Assembly (NCBI GenBank): GCA_030528385.1
Contig: JAUMYZ010000009.1
Coordinates: 27,384 to 91,383, forward strand
DNA from: Moraxella sp.
GTDB lineage: Bacteria; Pseudomonadota; Gammaproteobacteria; Pseudomonadales; Moraxellaceae
Direction: 5' to 3'
Length of the DNA stretch: 64,000 nucleotides
The notes beneath the pieces were generated by a model. It searched no databases. It saw only the letters and a list, made by a program, of their open reading frames with translations, and was not told where the DNA came from. A program made the translations under genes and the position numbers. Below are positions 19,917 through 28,483 of this stretch, piece after piece (position 1 is the stretch's first letter; every line of letters starts with the position of its first letter).

Positions 19917-20801
19917 ATGAAATTTTCTATTCTGGTGGTTAATTATAACACCGAACAACATATTCACCAATTATTAAGTGAGTTGTCCAAACAAACTCTA
20001 AGCAAAGATAAATGGCAAGTCATCATCGTCAATAACAATCAAAATGATGTGTTAGGTGATACGCTTGTCTGCTTTGACCAAAGCATTCACCTAAAAATCA
20101 TCACTTCGCCACAAAATATTGGCTTTGGGCGTGCGATGAATTTGGCGGCGCAACACGCAAATGGTGAACATTTGTTAATTACCAACCCTGATATTGTCAT
20201 AAAAAACGACAAGTTTTTGAGTGAATTTTTGCACCACTTACAAAAAACGCCAAACTATGGTGTGGCAACTTGTCAACTTCTAAATGACAAAGGCGAAGAC
20301 AAATCTGAGTTTTATGACTTTGAATTTTGCGAGCGACTGGGAGTGGCGGAGCGCATTGCTTGGTTTAGTGGCGCTTTTTTGGCAATTTGCAAAGAAACGT
20401 ATCAACGCATTAAAGGGTTTGACCCCGATTTTTTTATGTATTGTGAAGATGAAGATTTGTGTTTGCGCGTCGGGCGTTTGGGGCTGTCTTTATTAAAAAT
20501 CAATGAATTGTCCTTGTATCACCAAGGTGGGGCAAGTGAGCCGCTAAAAGGTTATGATTTTTTTTATCGCTGGTTTCGCTCACAACTTTTGTTTGCTTAT
20601 AAACATTTTGATAAAACAAAGTTTGATGGTCTTTTGCAGCAGCTACAAAACAAATCTGCCAAAAAACTCAAAATTTATCAGAGCATTGCCTTTTTGCCAA
20701 TAGCGCGTTATAAAACCAAACAAAATCAATGGCAAGCAATGTCAGATGTGGTACAAAAAACCCAAAAACAAGGCGCAGATTGGCTGTATTTTCGCCCTTA
20801 A
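19917..20801 (+). CDS. GT2-family glycosyltransferase, WbbL-like
   Basis: 294 residues. FSILVVNYNTEQHIHQLL, NPDIVIKNDKF (acidic metal motif), WFSGAFLAICKETYQ and FFMYCEDEDLCLR are hallmarks of the WbbL/rhamnosyltransferase-like branch of GT2. Since rmlBDAC is in the same cluster, a rhamnosyltransferase role is plausible but unproven. The ATG at 19917 is preferred to an upstream TTG at 19896. It is one of only two plus-strand genes in the glycan region. Confidence 0.8.
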   Translation: MKFSILVVNYNTEQHIHQLLSELSKQTLSKDKWQVIIVNNNQNDVLGDTLVCFDQSIHLKIITSPQNIGFGRAMNLAAQHANGEHLLITNPDIVIKNDKFLSEFLHHLQKTPNYGVATCQLLNDKGEDKSEFYDFEFCERLGVAERIAWFSGAFLAICKETYQRIKGFDPDFFMYCEDEDLCLRVGRLGLSLLKINELSLYHQGGASEPLKGYDFFYRWFRSQLLFAYKHFDKTKFDGLLQQLQNKSAKKLKIYQSIAFLPIARYKTKQNQWQAMSDVVQKTQKQGADWLYFRP

Positions 20802-20840
20802 AATGTATATAAACTTTTGTTGCCAATAGCAAGGAAACTC

Positions 20841-21539
20841 ATGAACAATCCAGTCGTGCGTGATGACATCACGTTGTGTCTAACCATCGGCAAACGCCCC
20901 AATGAATTAAGGCAGACGTTACAAAGTCTGTTGTCCAAAGTGCAGTTTAAACACATCATTGCCATCAATGATTTTGGCGATGAAGCGACCAATGCGGTTT
21001 TTTGTGCATTGTGTCCACAAGGTGAGCTAATCAGTTTGGGTTATCATCTGGGACATCATCGGGCGGTGGACTTGATGTATGCTAAAATTGCCACGCCTTA
21101 TGTGCTGCACTGTGAAGACGATTGGTTGTTTGATTCTGTGCCCGAATTTGACTGTATTTTAAGATTTTTGGCAAGCGAACCAAACATCAGCATGGTATGT
21201 TTGCGCAAAATGTCGGACATGAATTTTGATGAGCAACAGCAAAGTCAAATCATCCATCGTTCTACGGGGTACTTAGACATTGTAGAGACACACGCAATCC
21301 ATGATCAGTGGTATGGTTATACTTTTAATCCACACATTGCCAGTATCAATACATGGAAAGCGTGGGCGCCTTTTGCCAGATTTAAAAAAGAAAGGCACAT
21401 CTCCCGAACATTGCGTCGCCAAAACAAACATTTGGTTTATTTGGAGCAGGGAAATTGCCATCACATTGGTTTTAGCAGCATTGCCAACCCCCAACCAGCC
21501 ACACTGCTAGGAAAAATAAAGGTCAAACTTTTTGGTTAG
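20841..21539 (+). CDS. Putative glycosyltransferase
   Basis: 232 residues starting TLCLTIGKRPNELRQTLQSL after a short leader. The acidic motif HCEDDWLF follows LMYAKIATPYVL. This suits a small GT-A enzyme of glycan loci, although the canonical DxD is ED-D here. The start at 20841 is chosen because an AAGGA site lies just upstream; the frame is open from 20817. It lies 39 bases after the WbbL-like gene, likely in one transcript, and ends overlapping the lgt3 stop tail to tail by 4 bases. Confidence 0.65.
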   Translation: MNNPVVRDDITLCLTIGKRPNELRQTLQSLLSKVQFKHIIAINDFGDEATNAVFCALCPQGELISLGYHLGHHRAVDLMYAKIATPYVLHCEDDWLFDSVPEFDCILRFLASEPNISMVCLRKMSDMNFDEQQQSQIIHRSTGYLDIVETHAIHDQWYGYTFNPHIASINTWKAWAPFARFKKERHISRTLRRQNKHLVYLEQGNCHHIGFSSIANPQPATLLGKIKVKLFG

Positions 21540-23137
21540 GGATTGGGGTTTTCTTGCTTCATTTGCCATAATATCACGTACTTGTCCAGCGTGTACCCAA
21601 AAGAAGCACACGCCAAAATAAAACCATATACGCCACCCATAAAATCAGCACGGATAAAGTATTCGCGAACAAAGCAAAACCATGAATGCAATAAGATGCC
21701 AGCAATGGAAGTTTTTTTGCCTTTTTGGTGTTTCTCGTTTGCCCAATCATGGCTGTAGCGAACGTTTTTATACAAAAAATGGTGCAGATTGTCGTTGGTC
21801 AGGTGAGAAAGATAACCTGCCAAAACTTGGGTCGGTGCACCTTGCTGGTCAAGTGATTCGTGCACTTCTAGGTCAGAATAGGTGAATTGTTTATTGGCGT
21901 ACAGGCGAGCCAACTTGTCGGTATACCAAGCCTTTGGCTGAACTTCTATGCCACAAAATGTGTTGACGCGGGCGACTGCAAACACCTTGTCTGTTTGTAG
22001 GGGCTGGCTAAGCACGTGGGCAATGGCTTGGCGCAAAGTTTGGTCAAGGCGTTCATCGGCGTCCAAAACCAACACATAATCGGATGTGGCATGGCTTTGT
22101 GCAAGTTGGCGCTGTCGTCCAAAACCTTGCCAATCGGTATTAACAAACCATTTTGCACCAAACTGCTGGGCAATCTCTTGGCTGTGGTCGGTGCTGCCAC
22201 TGTCTAAGATGATGATTTCGTCGGCAATATCATGCACAGTGTCCAAACAAACTTTTAAATGCTTGCTTTCATTTTTGACAATCATCACCAAAGATAAAGT
22301 AGATTTTTTATTAGATAAATCAATAGGTTGTAATTTTTTTGCCATATCCACTGAGTTTAAAAAAGCGGTTTTGGCTTGATTGTGGCTCAAATCATAAAGG
22401 CAGGCATATTTATTGAAAGTATATTGGCTAAATAATAAAGCATAAAGCAGCCCATAGCGTCCTTGTAAAAATCGCCCATCAAACAGGTATTGTTTAAAAA
22501 ATGCCCACAGCGGATTTAAGACAATTTGGTGGGGGACGCTTTTTTTGCCTTGTTTGTGGCGGTCATCTGCCCATGCTTTGGCGTATTGCAGACGTTTTTC
22601 TAGCCAAAATTTGGGCGTGGGGGCGGTGTGATGTTCCAAAAAACCAGTCAGTTTTGCGGTATTGGCACCATCTAGCGCCACAGATTCATGCACCAAGTTA
22701 TTGTTGTATTGGAACTTTTTGGGGTATAAGCGCCAATGGGCTTTGACGCCCCAGTACGGATTGTCAATTTGCTGACCAAAAACAAAATCTAGCCGTTTAA
22801 TGCCGTAAACTGTGTTGGCAGGCGCGTTATTGATGGTCTGTAAAATGCTGTTTTTGAGCGTCGGAGTAACAACTTCGTCGGCATCAAGTGTTAAAATCCA
22901 GTCGCCAGTGGCATGGCTTTGTGCAAGTTGGCGCTGTCGTCCAAAACCTTGCCAATCGGTATTAACAAACCATTTTGCACCAAACTGCTGGGCAATCTCT
23001 TGGCTGTGGTCGGTGCTGCCACTGTCTAAGATGATGATTTCGTCGGCAAAATCTGCCACACTTGGCAGCGACAACGTCAAATTGTGTGCTTCATTTTTAA
23101 CAATCATCACCACAGATAAACGATACGCTTTTGTCAT
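21536..23137 (-). CDS. lgt3: Two-domain LOS glucosyltransferase, Lgt3-like
   Basis: 533 residues made of two LgtF/WaaE-type GT2 domains in tandem (about 6-260 and 280-525). Each has VMIVKNE, ILDSGSTDHS and a metal-binding LDADE (84-88 and 358-362). The known relative is Lgt3 of Moraxella catarrhalis, a multifunctional glucosyltransferase that adds the branching glucoses to the LOS inner core. Residues 30-77 and 304-351 are essentially identical between domains because the DNA is a perfect 142-bp repeat. Outside it the domains diverge clearly (for example GDWILT against SDYVLV). It is the last gene of an aspS-led minus-strand run, 25 bases after the phosphoethanolamine transferase gene. Confidence 0.88.
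   Translation of the reverse strand: MTKAYRLSVVMIVKNEAHNLTLSLPSVADFADEIIILDSGSTDHSQEIAQQFGAKWFVNTDWQGFGRQRQLAQSHATGDWILTLDADEVVTPTLKNSILQTINNAPANTVYGIKRLDFVFGQQIDNPYWGVKAHWRLYPKKFQYNNNLVHESVALDGANTAKLTGFLEHHTAPTPKFWLEKRLQYAKAWADDRHKQGKKSVPHQIVLNPLWAFFKQYLFDGRFLQGRYGLLYALLFSQYTFNKYACLYDLSHNQAKTAFLNSVDMAKKLQPIDLSNKKSTLSLVMIVKNESKHLKVCLDTVHDIADEIIILDSGSTDHSQEIAQQFGAKWFVNTDWQGFGRQRQLAQSHATSDYVLVLDADERLDQTLRQAIAHVLSQPLQTDKVFAVARVNTFCGIEVQPKAWYTDKLARLYANKQFTYSDLEVHESLDQQGAPTQVLAGYLSHLTNDNLHHFLYKNVRYSHDWANEKHQKGKKTSIAGILLHSWFCFVREYFIRADFMGGVYGFILACASFGYTLDKYVILWQMKQENPNP
22086..22227. repeat. 142-bp perfect direct repeat, copy in second Lgt3 domain
   Basis: Identical base for base to 22908-23049, offset 822 bp (274 codons). 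It encodes residues about 304-351 of Lgt3. Confidence 0.97.
22908..23049. repeat. 142-bp perfect direct repeat, copy in first Lgt3 domain
   Basis: Partner of 22086-22227, encoding residues about 30-77 of Lgt3. Flanking sequence differs at both ends of the repeat. Confidence 0.97.
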
Positions 23138-23162
23138 CTTGGCTTCCTATTAACCTGCTGAT

Positions 23163-24725
23163 TTATTGATTTAATGTGGCCAATTCTTGAGATGTTGGTT
23201 TTAGTAGGGCACCGTCAAATTTTTCTATGTTGTGATAATCATCAATTTTATTGCCAAATATCTTAACCATAGACAGGGATTGGGCTTGATGGTGATTAAT
23301 AAAGGTGTTATTGGCTTGATTGTTTGTTTTGATGCCCAGCCATTCAGACAAAAACCACACAAAACCAAATCCTGTGATGATGTCGTGATTGGTTGTTTGC
23401 TCAATATCGTCAGAAGAGAGTTTGAATAAGGGCACTTGTAGCGAAAATTGTGATAAGCCGTGTTTGAGCTCCCGAGCCGTCAGCGCATGGTCGGACAGGT
23501 AAATCATGCTAAAGGGTTGTTTGTTGTTTTGTAAGCTGGCATATAACTCTTGCAAAAATATATCAGTTTGTAATAGACTTGATAAATAGTCCGACAAATA
23601 AGTATCTTGGAAAGTAAATTTGGGTCTGTTAACGTCTACTCGCCGTGCAAAACGCGCATGCGAGCCCATTAAATGGACGATGATTAACTTTGGCTGTTTG
23701 TTGGGTTGGGCAAGAACCCGATTGATTTCTTCTAGCAGCTCATAATCGTAGTGATTGCCCGTTGGTTTGGCTTCTTTAAGATAATACTGCTGGTCGGCAT
23801 GATTGGCAATATAAGCCACTTCGTTTTCATGTTCACCCAATTTGTCTTGATTGGAAATCCAAAAGGTCTGCATATTTGCTTTTTTGGCAAGGGTGATGAC
23901 GTTATTGTGATATTCTACTTCTGATGGGTTGGGAATGCTAAAAAACCTTGGTATGGATAAGGTGGTATAGGCCGCTGGCGCGATAAGCTGCGTGTATTTT
24001 GTGCCGTTGACATTCTCTAAAAAAGGCGACGTTTTGACAGGATAGCCATAGGCCGACAGATAGTTTCGTGAAGCACTCTCGCCCATCACAATCACATAAT
24101 TTTGATAATGGGGCTGGTGGTGGGTGATTTGCCATGTGTCTTTTTTGTGTAACATCTCCTGCATTTTTTGTTGGTTGTCATGATAAATACGATATTGATG
24201 CAGTGAATGGGGGAAAATATTTAACAGCTCTGAATAATCCATGCGCAGCTGTCGGTGTTTGACGGAAAAAATATTTACCACAAATAAGGCGATGAGCAAA
24301 CACGCAAAAATTTGAAAAAAACGCCGCTGTTTTTTTGTGCTTTTTATGTGTTTGGTCAAAAAAAACACCACGCCACTAAGCGCCAGTAGCACAACAAAAG
24401 ACAAAATGGTATAAGTGTCTGCAAACTCTGTGGCTTCAAGGGCATTGGTTTGTAACAGCGACGCTATCATGCCCACATTGGGGTAGCCGTATTGTAAGCC
24501 GATGGGTGCAAACAAAATCCAAGCCATCATCAAAGGCAAAAAACAACCAAATACCCAAGGCTTAAGCCATAAACAATTTATCAACAGCCACAGCAATAAA
24601 ATGTCATGAAAGCGCGGTGTGGCGCCAGACACCCCCCAACACAACAAAGTGGCAAACAAAAAATTTCCCAAAAAAATGAAATGGTTATAATGGGGCTTGT
24701 TGACCAAGCGTGTTATTATTGCCAT
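23163..24725 (-). CDS. Phosphoethanolamine transferase (sulfatase family)
   Basis: 520 residues. About five N-terminal transmembrane helices (within residues 15-155) are followed by a periplasmic sulfatase-fold domain: VIVMGESASRNYLSAYGYP (from about 211), HLMGSHARFA and YLSDH. Such enzymes move phosphoethanolamine from phosphatidylethanolamine to lipid A or the LOS core. The nucleophile position is GES, where EptA has GET. This and the neighbouring lgt3 favour a core-modifying Lpt6/CptA-like role, but lipid A remains possible. It overlaps the preceding glycosyltransferase by 10 bases. Confidence 0.78.
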   Translation of the reverse strand: MAIITRLVNKPHYNHFIFLGNFLFATLLCWGVSGATPRFHDILLLWLLINCLWLKPWVFGCFLPLMMAWILFAPIGLQYGYPNVGMIASLLQTNALEATEFADTYTILSFVVLLALSGVVFFLTKHIKSTKKQRRFFQIFACLLIALFVVNIFSVKHRQLRMDYSELLNIFPHSLHQYRIYHDNQQKMQEMLHKKDTWQITHHQPHYQNYVIVMGESASRNYLSAYGYPVKTSPFLENVNGTKYTQLIAPAAYTTLSIPRFFSIPNPSEVEYHNNVITLAKKANMQTFWISNQDKLGEHENEVAYIANHADQQYYLKEAKPTGNHYDYELLEEINRVLAQPNKQPKLIIVHLMGSHARFARRVDVNRPKFTFQDTYLSDYLSSLLQTDIFLQELYASLQNNKQPFSMIYLSDHALTARELKHGLSQFSLQVPLFKLSSDDIEQTTNHDIITGFGFVWFLSEWLGIKTNNQANNTFINHHQAQSLSMVKIFGNKIDDYHNIEKFDGALLKPTSQELATLNQ

Positions 24726-25483
24726 GCTTGTTTAATCCACTTGCTTGGCAGCACATAGCGATACCATTTGCCCCCACCGCCACTGATGGCGTCTGGTGGG
24801 TTGATTTCCCCATGAAAAACGACAATTTTTGCCCCAATGGGTTTTTTGGGGGGAATAAAATAGGCTAGGGGGATTTTTTGTAGACAGTGGTATTTAAAGC
24901 TGACGCACCATGAGCTGTCCCAATATTCTAAATGATGGTGCTCGCGCAAGTAGTTGGACAAAAACGCCTGTTCGTGGCGGACTTGCTTGCGAATCTTTTC
25001 AAAGTTTTGTTCAAAATGGCTTAACAGGTTGGGATAGGTGTTTTGCCCAACTTTAAAGCGATACACCGAGCTGTTGCCCACCATGCGCCACGGCTTTTTC
25101 CAATCACGGATAATTAGTACGCTGTCATCATGCACCGCTTTGTGGCTAAAAAAGCAGTCAATATTGTCCACAATGACAATGTCAATGTCCAAAAACAGTG
25201 CCGTGCCTTTTAAATCATACAGCTCTGGTTTAAAAGTGGTGAGTTTTTTCCAGCCCCGTTCAGGCAAGCCATCAGGCAGGTTTAATTCTGGAATGGGCAG
25301 ACAGCGAATTTCTGGATAAATGCCCGCTGGGTCGTCGGTGAGACACACCATTTCAAAGGGTAAAGTCAAATGGCGACTGACCATGCGATACAGACGATTG
25401 ACGTATTCGGCAGAATATTTGTTGCCCCATTTCATACACAAAATGTAGTTTTTGTCGGTGGTGTGGTTAGTGGTGCTTGACAT
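24716..25483 (-). CDS. Putative LOS glycosyltransferase
   Basis: 255 residues. NYILCMKWGNKYSAEYVNRL at the start, then ALFLDIDIVIVDNID with a DxD-type metal site, and late VVFHGEINPPD. This pattern belongs to cytoplasmic GT-A enzymes found in LOS loci. Start 25483 is chosen for its AAGGAG site 6 bases upstream; the frame opens at 25525 inside lpxL. It overlaps lpxL by 17 bases and the phosphoethanolamine transferase by 10, so translation is coupled. Donor and acceptor are unknown. Confidence 0.7.
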   Translation of the reverse strand: MSSTTNHTTDKNYILCMKWGNKYSAEYVNRLYRMVSRHLTLPFEMVCLTDDPAGIYPEIRCLPIPELNLPDGLPERGWKKLTTFKPELYDLKGTALFLDIDIVIVDNIDCFFSHKAVHDDSVLIIRDWKKPWRMVGNSSVYRFKVGQNTYPNLLSHFEQNFEKIRKQVRHEQAFLSNYLREHHHLEYWDSSWCVSFKYHCLQKIPLAYFIPPKKPIGAKIVVFHGEINPPDAISGGGGKWYRYVLPSKWIKQAWQ

Positions 25484-26393
25484 CACTTGCTCCTTGGCGG
25501 GGGATTTGAGCCAGCTCTTCGCCACTTAGTGCATAAATATTATCCACATTGGGCACGTGCTTAAAACGCCGATAACCCCACATATATTGATGGGGGAAGC
25601 GATTGACCATTTGGACGATTTCGTCATTTAGGGCAGTGGTGGCAACCGTCATGTCTTTGTCATAGAGTTTGGGGTTGTCCAAGTTATCACAATAAATGTC
25701 AAAGCCTTGTCCGTCATCGCGGCGCACGCAGGTTAAGCCAATCAGCGCACAGCCTGTTTTGTTGGCAAGTTTGGGCGTCAGCGTGCTTGACAGCGTCAGC
25801 ACACCGAAAAAAGGCACCACCACACCCCCTGAAAGGTCTGGCACATGGTCGGGCAAGATGATACTAAAGCCACCTTCTTTTAGGGTTTTAAAAATTGCTT
25901 TGACGCCTGTGCCATCGGTGGGGACAAGGGTGGCATTTAGGCGTTGTCTGCCTGCCAGCACAAATTCATTTGCCCGTGCGCCTTTGACGGGTTTGTACAT
26001 GATGGTCGGTGCACCAAACTGATTTAGCCATGCATTCATCATCTCCCAAGTGCCAAGATGGGGCACAATCGCCAACATACCTTTTGGGTTGTTTAGTGCC
26101 TGTATGAGCAGTTCTTGGTTGTGTACACTGTGGATTTGTTCTATACTCCACTCTGGCGGCATTGCCCAGCATTTGGCAGATTCCACCGCCGTTAGGCATT
26201 GATGGCGAATGACACGGCGAACCAACGCCAATCGCTCACACTCGTCCATCTCTGGATAAGCCAAGCATAGGTTGGTGTGGATGGTGGCAAACAACTTGGA
26301 GCGGGGCAGGGCGCTCATTAAAGTGCTTGCCAAAAGCGCCAATGCTCGTAGCACAAACATTGGCACGTAGGCAATCAGATAAAAAGCGTTCAT
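25467..26393 (-). CDS. lpxL: Lipid A late acyltransferase, LpxL/HtrB type
   Basis: 308 residues. An N-terminal membrane helix (about 3-25) anchors a lysophospholipid-acyltransferase fold with the catalytic HLGTWE (H112, E117), ILPDHVPDLSGGVVVPFFG and YMWGYRRFK. LpxL-type enzymes add the secondary acyl chain to Kdo2-lipid IVA. LpxL versus LpxM cannot be separated by eye. ATG 26393 is preferred to a GTG at 26399. It begins about 10 bases after the aspS stop and runs into the LOS glycosyltransferase genes. Confidence 0.85.
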   Translation of the reverse strand: MNAFYLIAYVPMFVLRALALLASTLMSALPRSKLFATIHTNLCLAYPEMDECERLALVRRVIRHQCLTAVESAKCWAMPPEWSIEQIHSVHNQELLIQALNNPKGMLAIVPHLGTWEMMNAWLNQFGAPTIMYKPVKGARANEFVLAGRQRLNATLVPTDGTGVKAIFKTLKEGGFSIILPDHVPDLSGGVVVPFFGVLTLSSTLTPKLANKTGCALIGLTCVRRDDGQGFDIYCDNLDNPKLYDKDMTVATTALNDEIVQMVNRFPHQYMWGYRRFKHVPNVDNIYALSGEELAQIPRQGASDVKHH

Positions 26394-26402
26394 AAACACC
26401 GA

Positions 26403-28199
26403 TTAGCTGTTTTGCTCTTTTTCGCGCACACGAATGCCCAGTTCACGCAGTTGCTTGCTGTCTACGACGGCAGGGGCGTCTGTAAGCGGACATTCAGCGG
26501 TTTTGGTCTTAGGAAAGGCAATGACATCACGAATGGAGCTTGCCCCAGTCATCAGCATGACCAAACGGTCAAGACCAAATGCCAATCCGCCATGTGGTGG
26601 CGCGCCGTATTTTAGGGCGTTTAACAGGAAGCTAAATTTCTCTTCGGCTTCGGCTTCGCTAATGCCCAGCGCTTCAAACACCGCCTTTTGCATTTCTAAG
26701 GTATTGATACGCAGCGAACCCCCGCCAATCTCTGTGCCATTTAATACCATGTCATAAGCGATAGACAGGGCGGTTTCAGGCGAGTTTTTCATCTCTTCTA
26801 CCGTGCCTTTGGGGCGAGTAAAGGGGTGGTGCATGCTTGTCCACTTACCATCGTCCGTTTCTTCAAACATCGGAAAATCCACAACCCACAGCGGCGCCCA
26901 CTCGCATGTTGCCATGTTCAAATCATGACCGATTTTGACACGCAACGCCCCCATGGCGTCATTGACGACTTTGGCTTTGTCTGCCCCAAAGAAAATGATG
27001 TCGCCATTTTTAGCTTCGGTACGGCGAATAAGCTCCACCAAAACGTCATTGCTCATGTTTTTGATGATGGGTGATTGTAGTCCTGAGTCTTTGTCCACGC
27101 CGTTGTTGATGTTGGCGGTATCATTGACTTTGATATAAGCCAGACCCTTTGCCCCATAAATGCCGACAAACTTGGTGTAGTCGTCAATTTGTTTGCGGGT
27201 AATTTGTCCGCCGTTGGGGATACGCAGGGCAACGACACGACCTTTGGGGTCTTGGGCAGGCACAGAAAACACTTTAAATTCCACGTCGTGCATGATGTCA
27301 GCCACGTCCACAAGTTTTAGTGGAATGCGTAAATCTGGCTTGTCGGAAGCATAATCACGCATGGCATCGGCATAACTCATACGCGGAAAATCATCAAATT
27401 CCACGTCCAGCATGTTTTTAAACAAATCTTTGGTTAAGCCTTCGGCGATGTTCATGATGTCGTTATCGTCCAAAAATGACGTTTCAATGTCAATTTGGGT
27501 AAATTCAGGCTGGCGGTCGGCACGCAAATCTTCATCACGAAAGCATTTGGCGATTTGATAATAGCGGTCAAAACCTGCCACCATCAGCAGTTGCTTAAAT
27601 AACTGTGGCGACTGGGGCAGGGCAAAAAACTCGCCTTGATGGGTGCGAGATGGCACCAAATAATCGCGAGCGCCTTCTGGCGTGGCGCGGGTCAAAATGG
27701 GGGTTTCTACGTCCAAAAAGCCCAGATTGTCCAAATAACGGCGAATGGTTGATGTGGCTTTGGCGCGAAACACCATGCGTTCTTGCATTTCGGGGCGACG
27801 CATGTCCAAAAAGCGATACTTTAAACGCAGCTCTTCTGAAACACTGGTAAATTCATCGTTAAGCTGAAATGGTGGGGTTTCGCTGGTGGCAAGCGTGTCA
27901 ATCTCTTTGGCAAGCAGCTCTACTTGACCGCTTTTCATGTTTTTGTTTTCGGTGCCTTCATAACGGCGACGTACTCGTCCTGTGATTTTTAGCACGTATT
28001 CAGAACGGGCTTTGTCGGCGGTGGCAAAGGCTTCGGGCGTGTCTGGGTCAATCACAACTTGGAGCAGCCCTTCACGGTCGCGCATGTCCAAAAAAATGAC
28101 GCCACCGTGGTCTCGGCGACGATGTACCCAACCGACAATGGTAATGGTTTGGTCAAGAAGTTCTTCGGTAACAAGACCGCAATAATGTGTGCGCATCAT
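26403..28199 (-). CDS. aspS: Aspartyl-tRNA synthetase
   Basis: 598 residues, full-length bacterial AspRS. It has an N-terminal OB anticodon-binding domain ([20 protein letters not shown]), class II motif 2 ([19 protein letters not shown]), the bacterial GAD insertion near 280-420, and motif 3 ([16 protein letters not shown]). It charges tRNA with aspartate. It is the first gene of a five-gene minus-strand run with lpxL, a glycosyltransferase, the phosphoethanolamine transferase and lgt3, which ties LOS gene expression to a housekeeping promoter (inference). Confidence 0.97.
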   Translation of the reverse strand: MMRTHYCGLVTEELLDQTITIVGWVHRRRDHGGVIFLDMRDREGLLQVVIDPDTPEAFATADKARSEYVLKITGRVRRRYEGTENKNMKSGQVELLAKEIDTLATSETPPFQLNDEFTSVSEELRLKYRFLDMRRPEMQERMVFRAKATSTIRRYLDNLGFLDVETPILTRATPEGARDYLVPSRTHQGEFFALPQSPQLFKQLLMVAGFDRYYQIAKCFRDEDLRADRQPEFTQIDIETSFLDDNDIMNIAEGLTKDLFKNMLDVEFDDFPRMSYADAMRDYASDKPDLRIPLKLVDVADIMHDVEFKVFSVPAQDPKGRVVALRIPNGGQITRKQIDDYTKFVGIYGAKGLAYIKVNDTANINNGVDKDSGLQSPIIKNMSNDVLVELIRRTEAKNGDIIFFGADKAKVVNDAMGALRVKIGHDLNMATCEWAPLWVVDFPMFEETDDGKWTSMHHPFTRPKGTVEEMKNSPETALSIAYDMVLNGTEIGGGSLRINTLEMQKAVFEALGISEAEAEEKFSFLLNALKYGAPPHGGLAFGLDRLVMLMTGASSIRDVIAFPKTKTAECPLTDAPAVVDSKQLRELGIRVREKEQNS

Positions 28200-28327
28200 G
28201 ATTCATTGCCTTTTATGATTTTTAAGATGAAAATATTTACCAAAAACGCTACATTATGCCTGTTAATAATCAATGGCGCAAGATGTGTGATGGATTTTTT
28301 TGTGAACGTTGCTAAGATAAGGCGGTT

Positions 28328-28465
28328 ATGATGGGTGTTTGCCAAGGTTGTCAGCAGTCAAATAAAGTGCATGAACGTTATGGCAATTTATTGACAATCC
28401 TAAGATTGGCTGTTACTCTTGCGTTGTTTTTGTATGTTTTTTGGTATAAATTTTTGTACGATTAA
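28328..28465 (+). CDS. Small predicted membrane protein with CxxC
   Basis: A 45-codon frame. The N-terminal CQGCQQ forms a CxxC pair at residues 5-8; a hydrophobic segment of about 18 residues (LTILRLAVTLALFLYVFW) runs to the basic/aromatic C terminus. An AAGG sits upstream at suitable distance from the second of two ATGs (28328, 28331). The stop is immediately followed by GGGGG, which may serve the antiporter gene start at 28484. No homologue is recognised. It could be a real small inner-membrane protein or a leader ORF of the antiporter transcript. Confidence 0.45.
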   Translation: MMGVCQGCQQSNKVHERYGNLLTILRLAVTLALFLYVFWYKFLYD

Positions 28466-28483
28466 GGGGGTACGAATCATTAT

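Noticed and set aside
10483..26393. Homopolymeric or CAAC-type tracts for phase variation of LOS genes
   Set aside because: No long G, C or tetranucleotide tract was seen in these genes; only the 142-bp repeat stands out.
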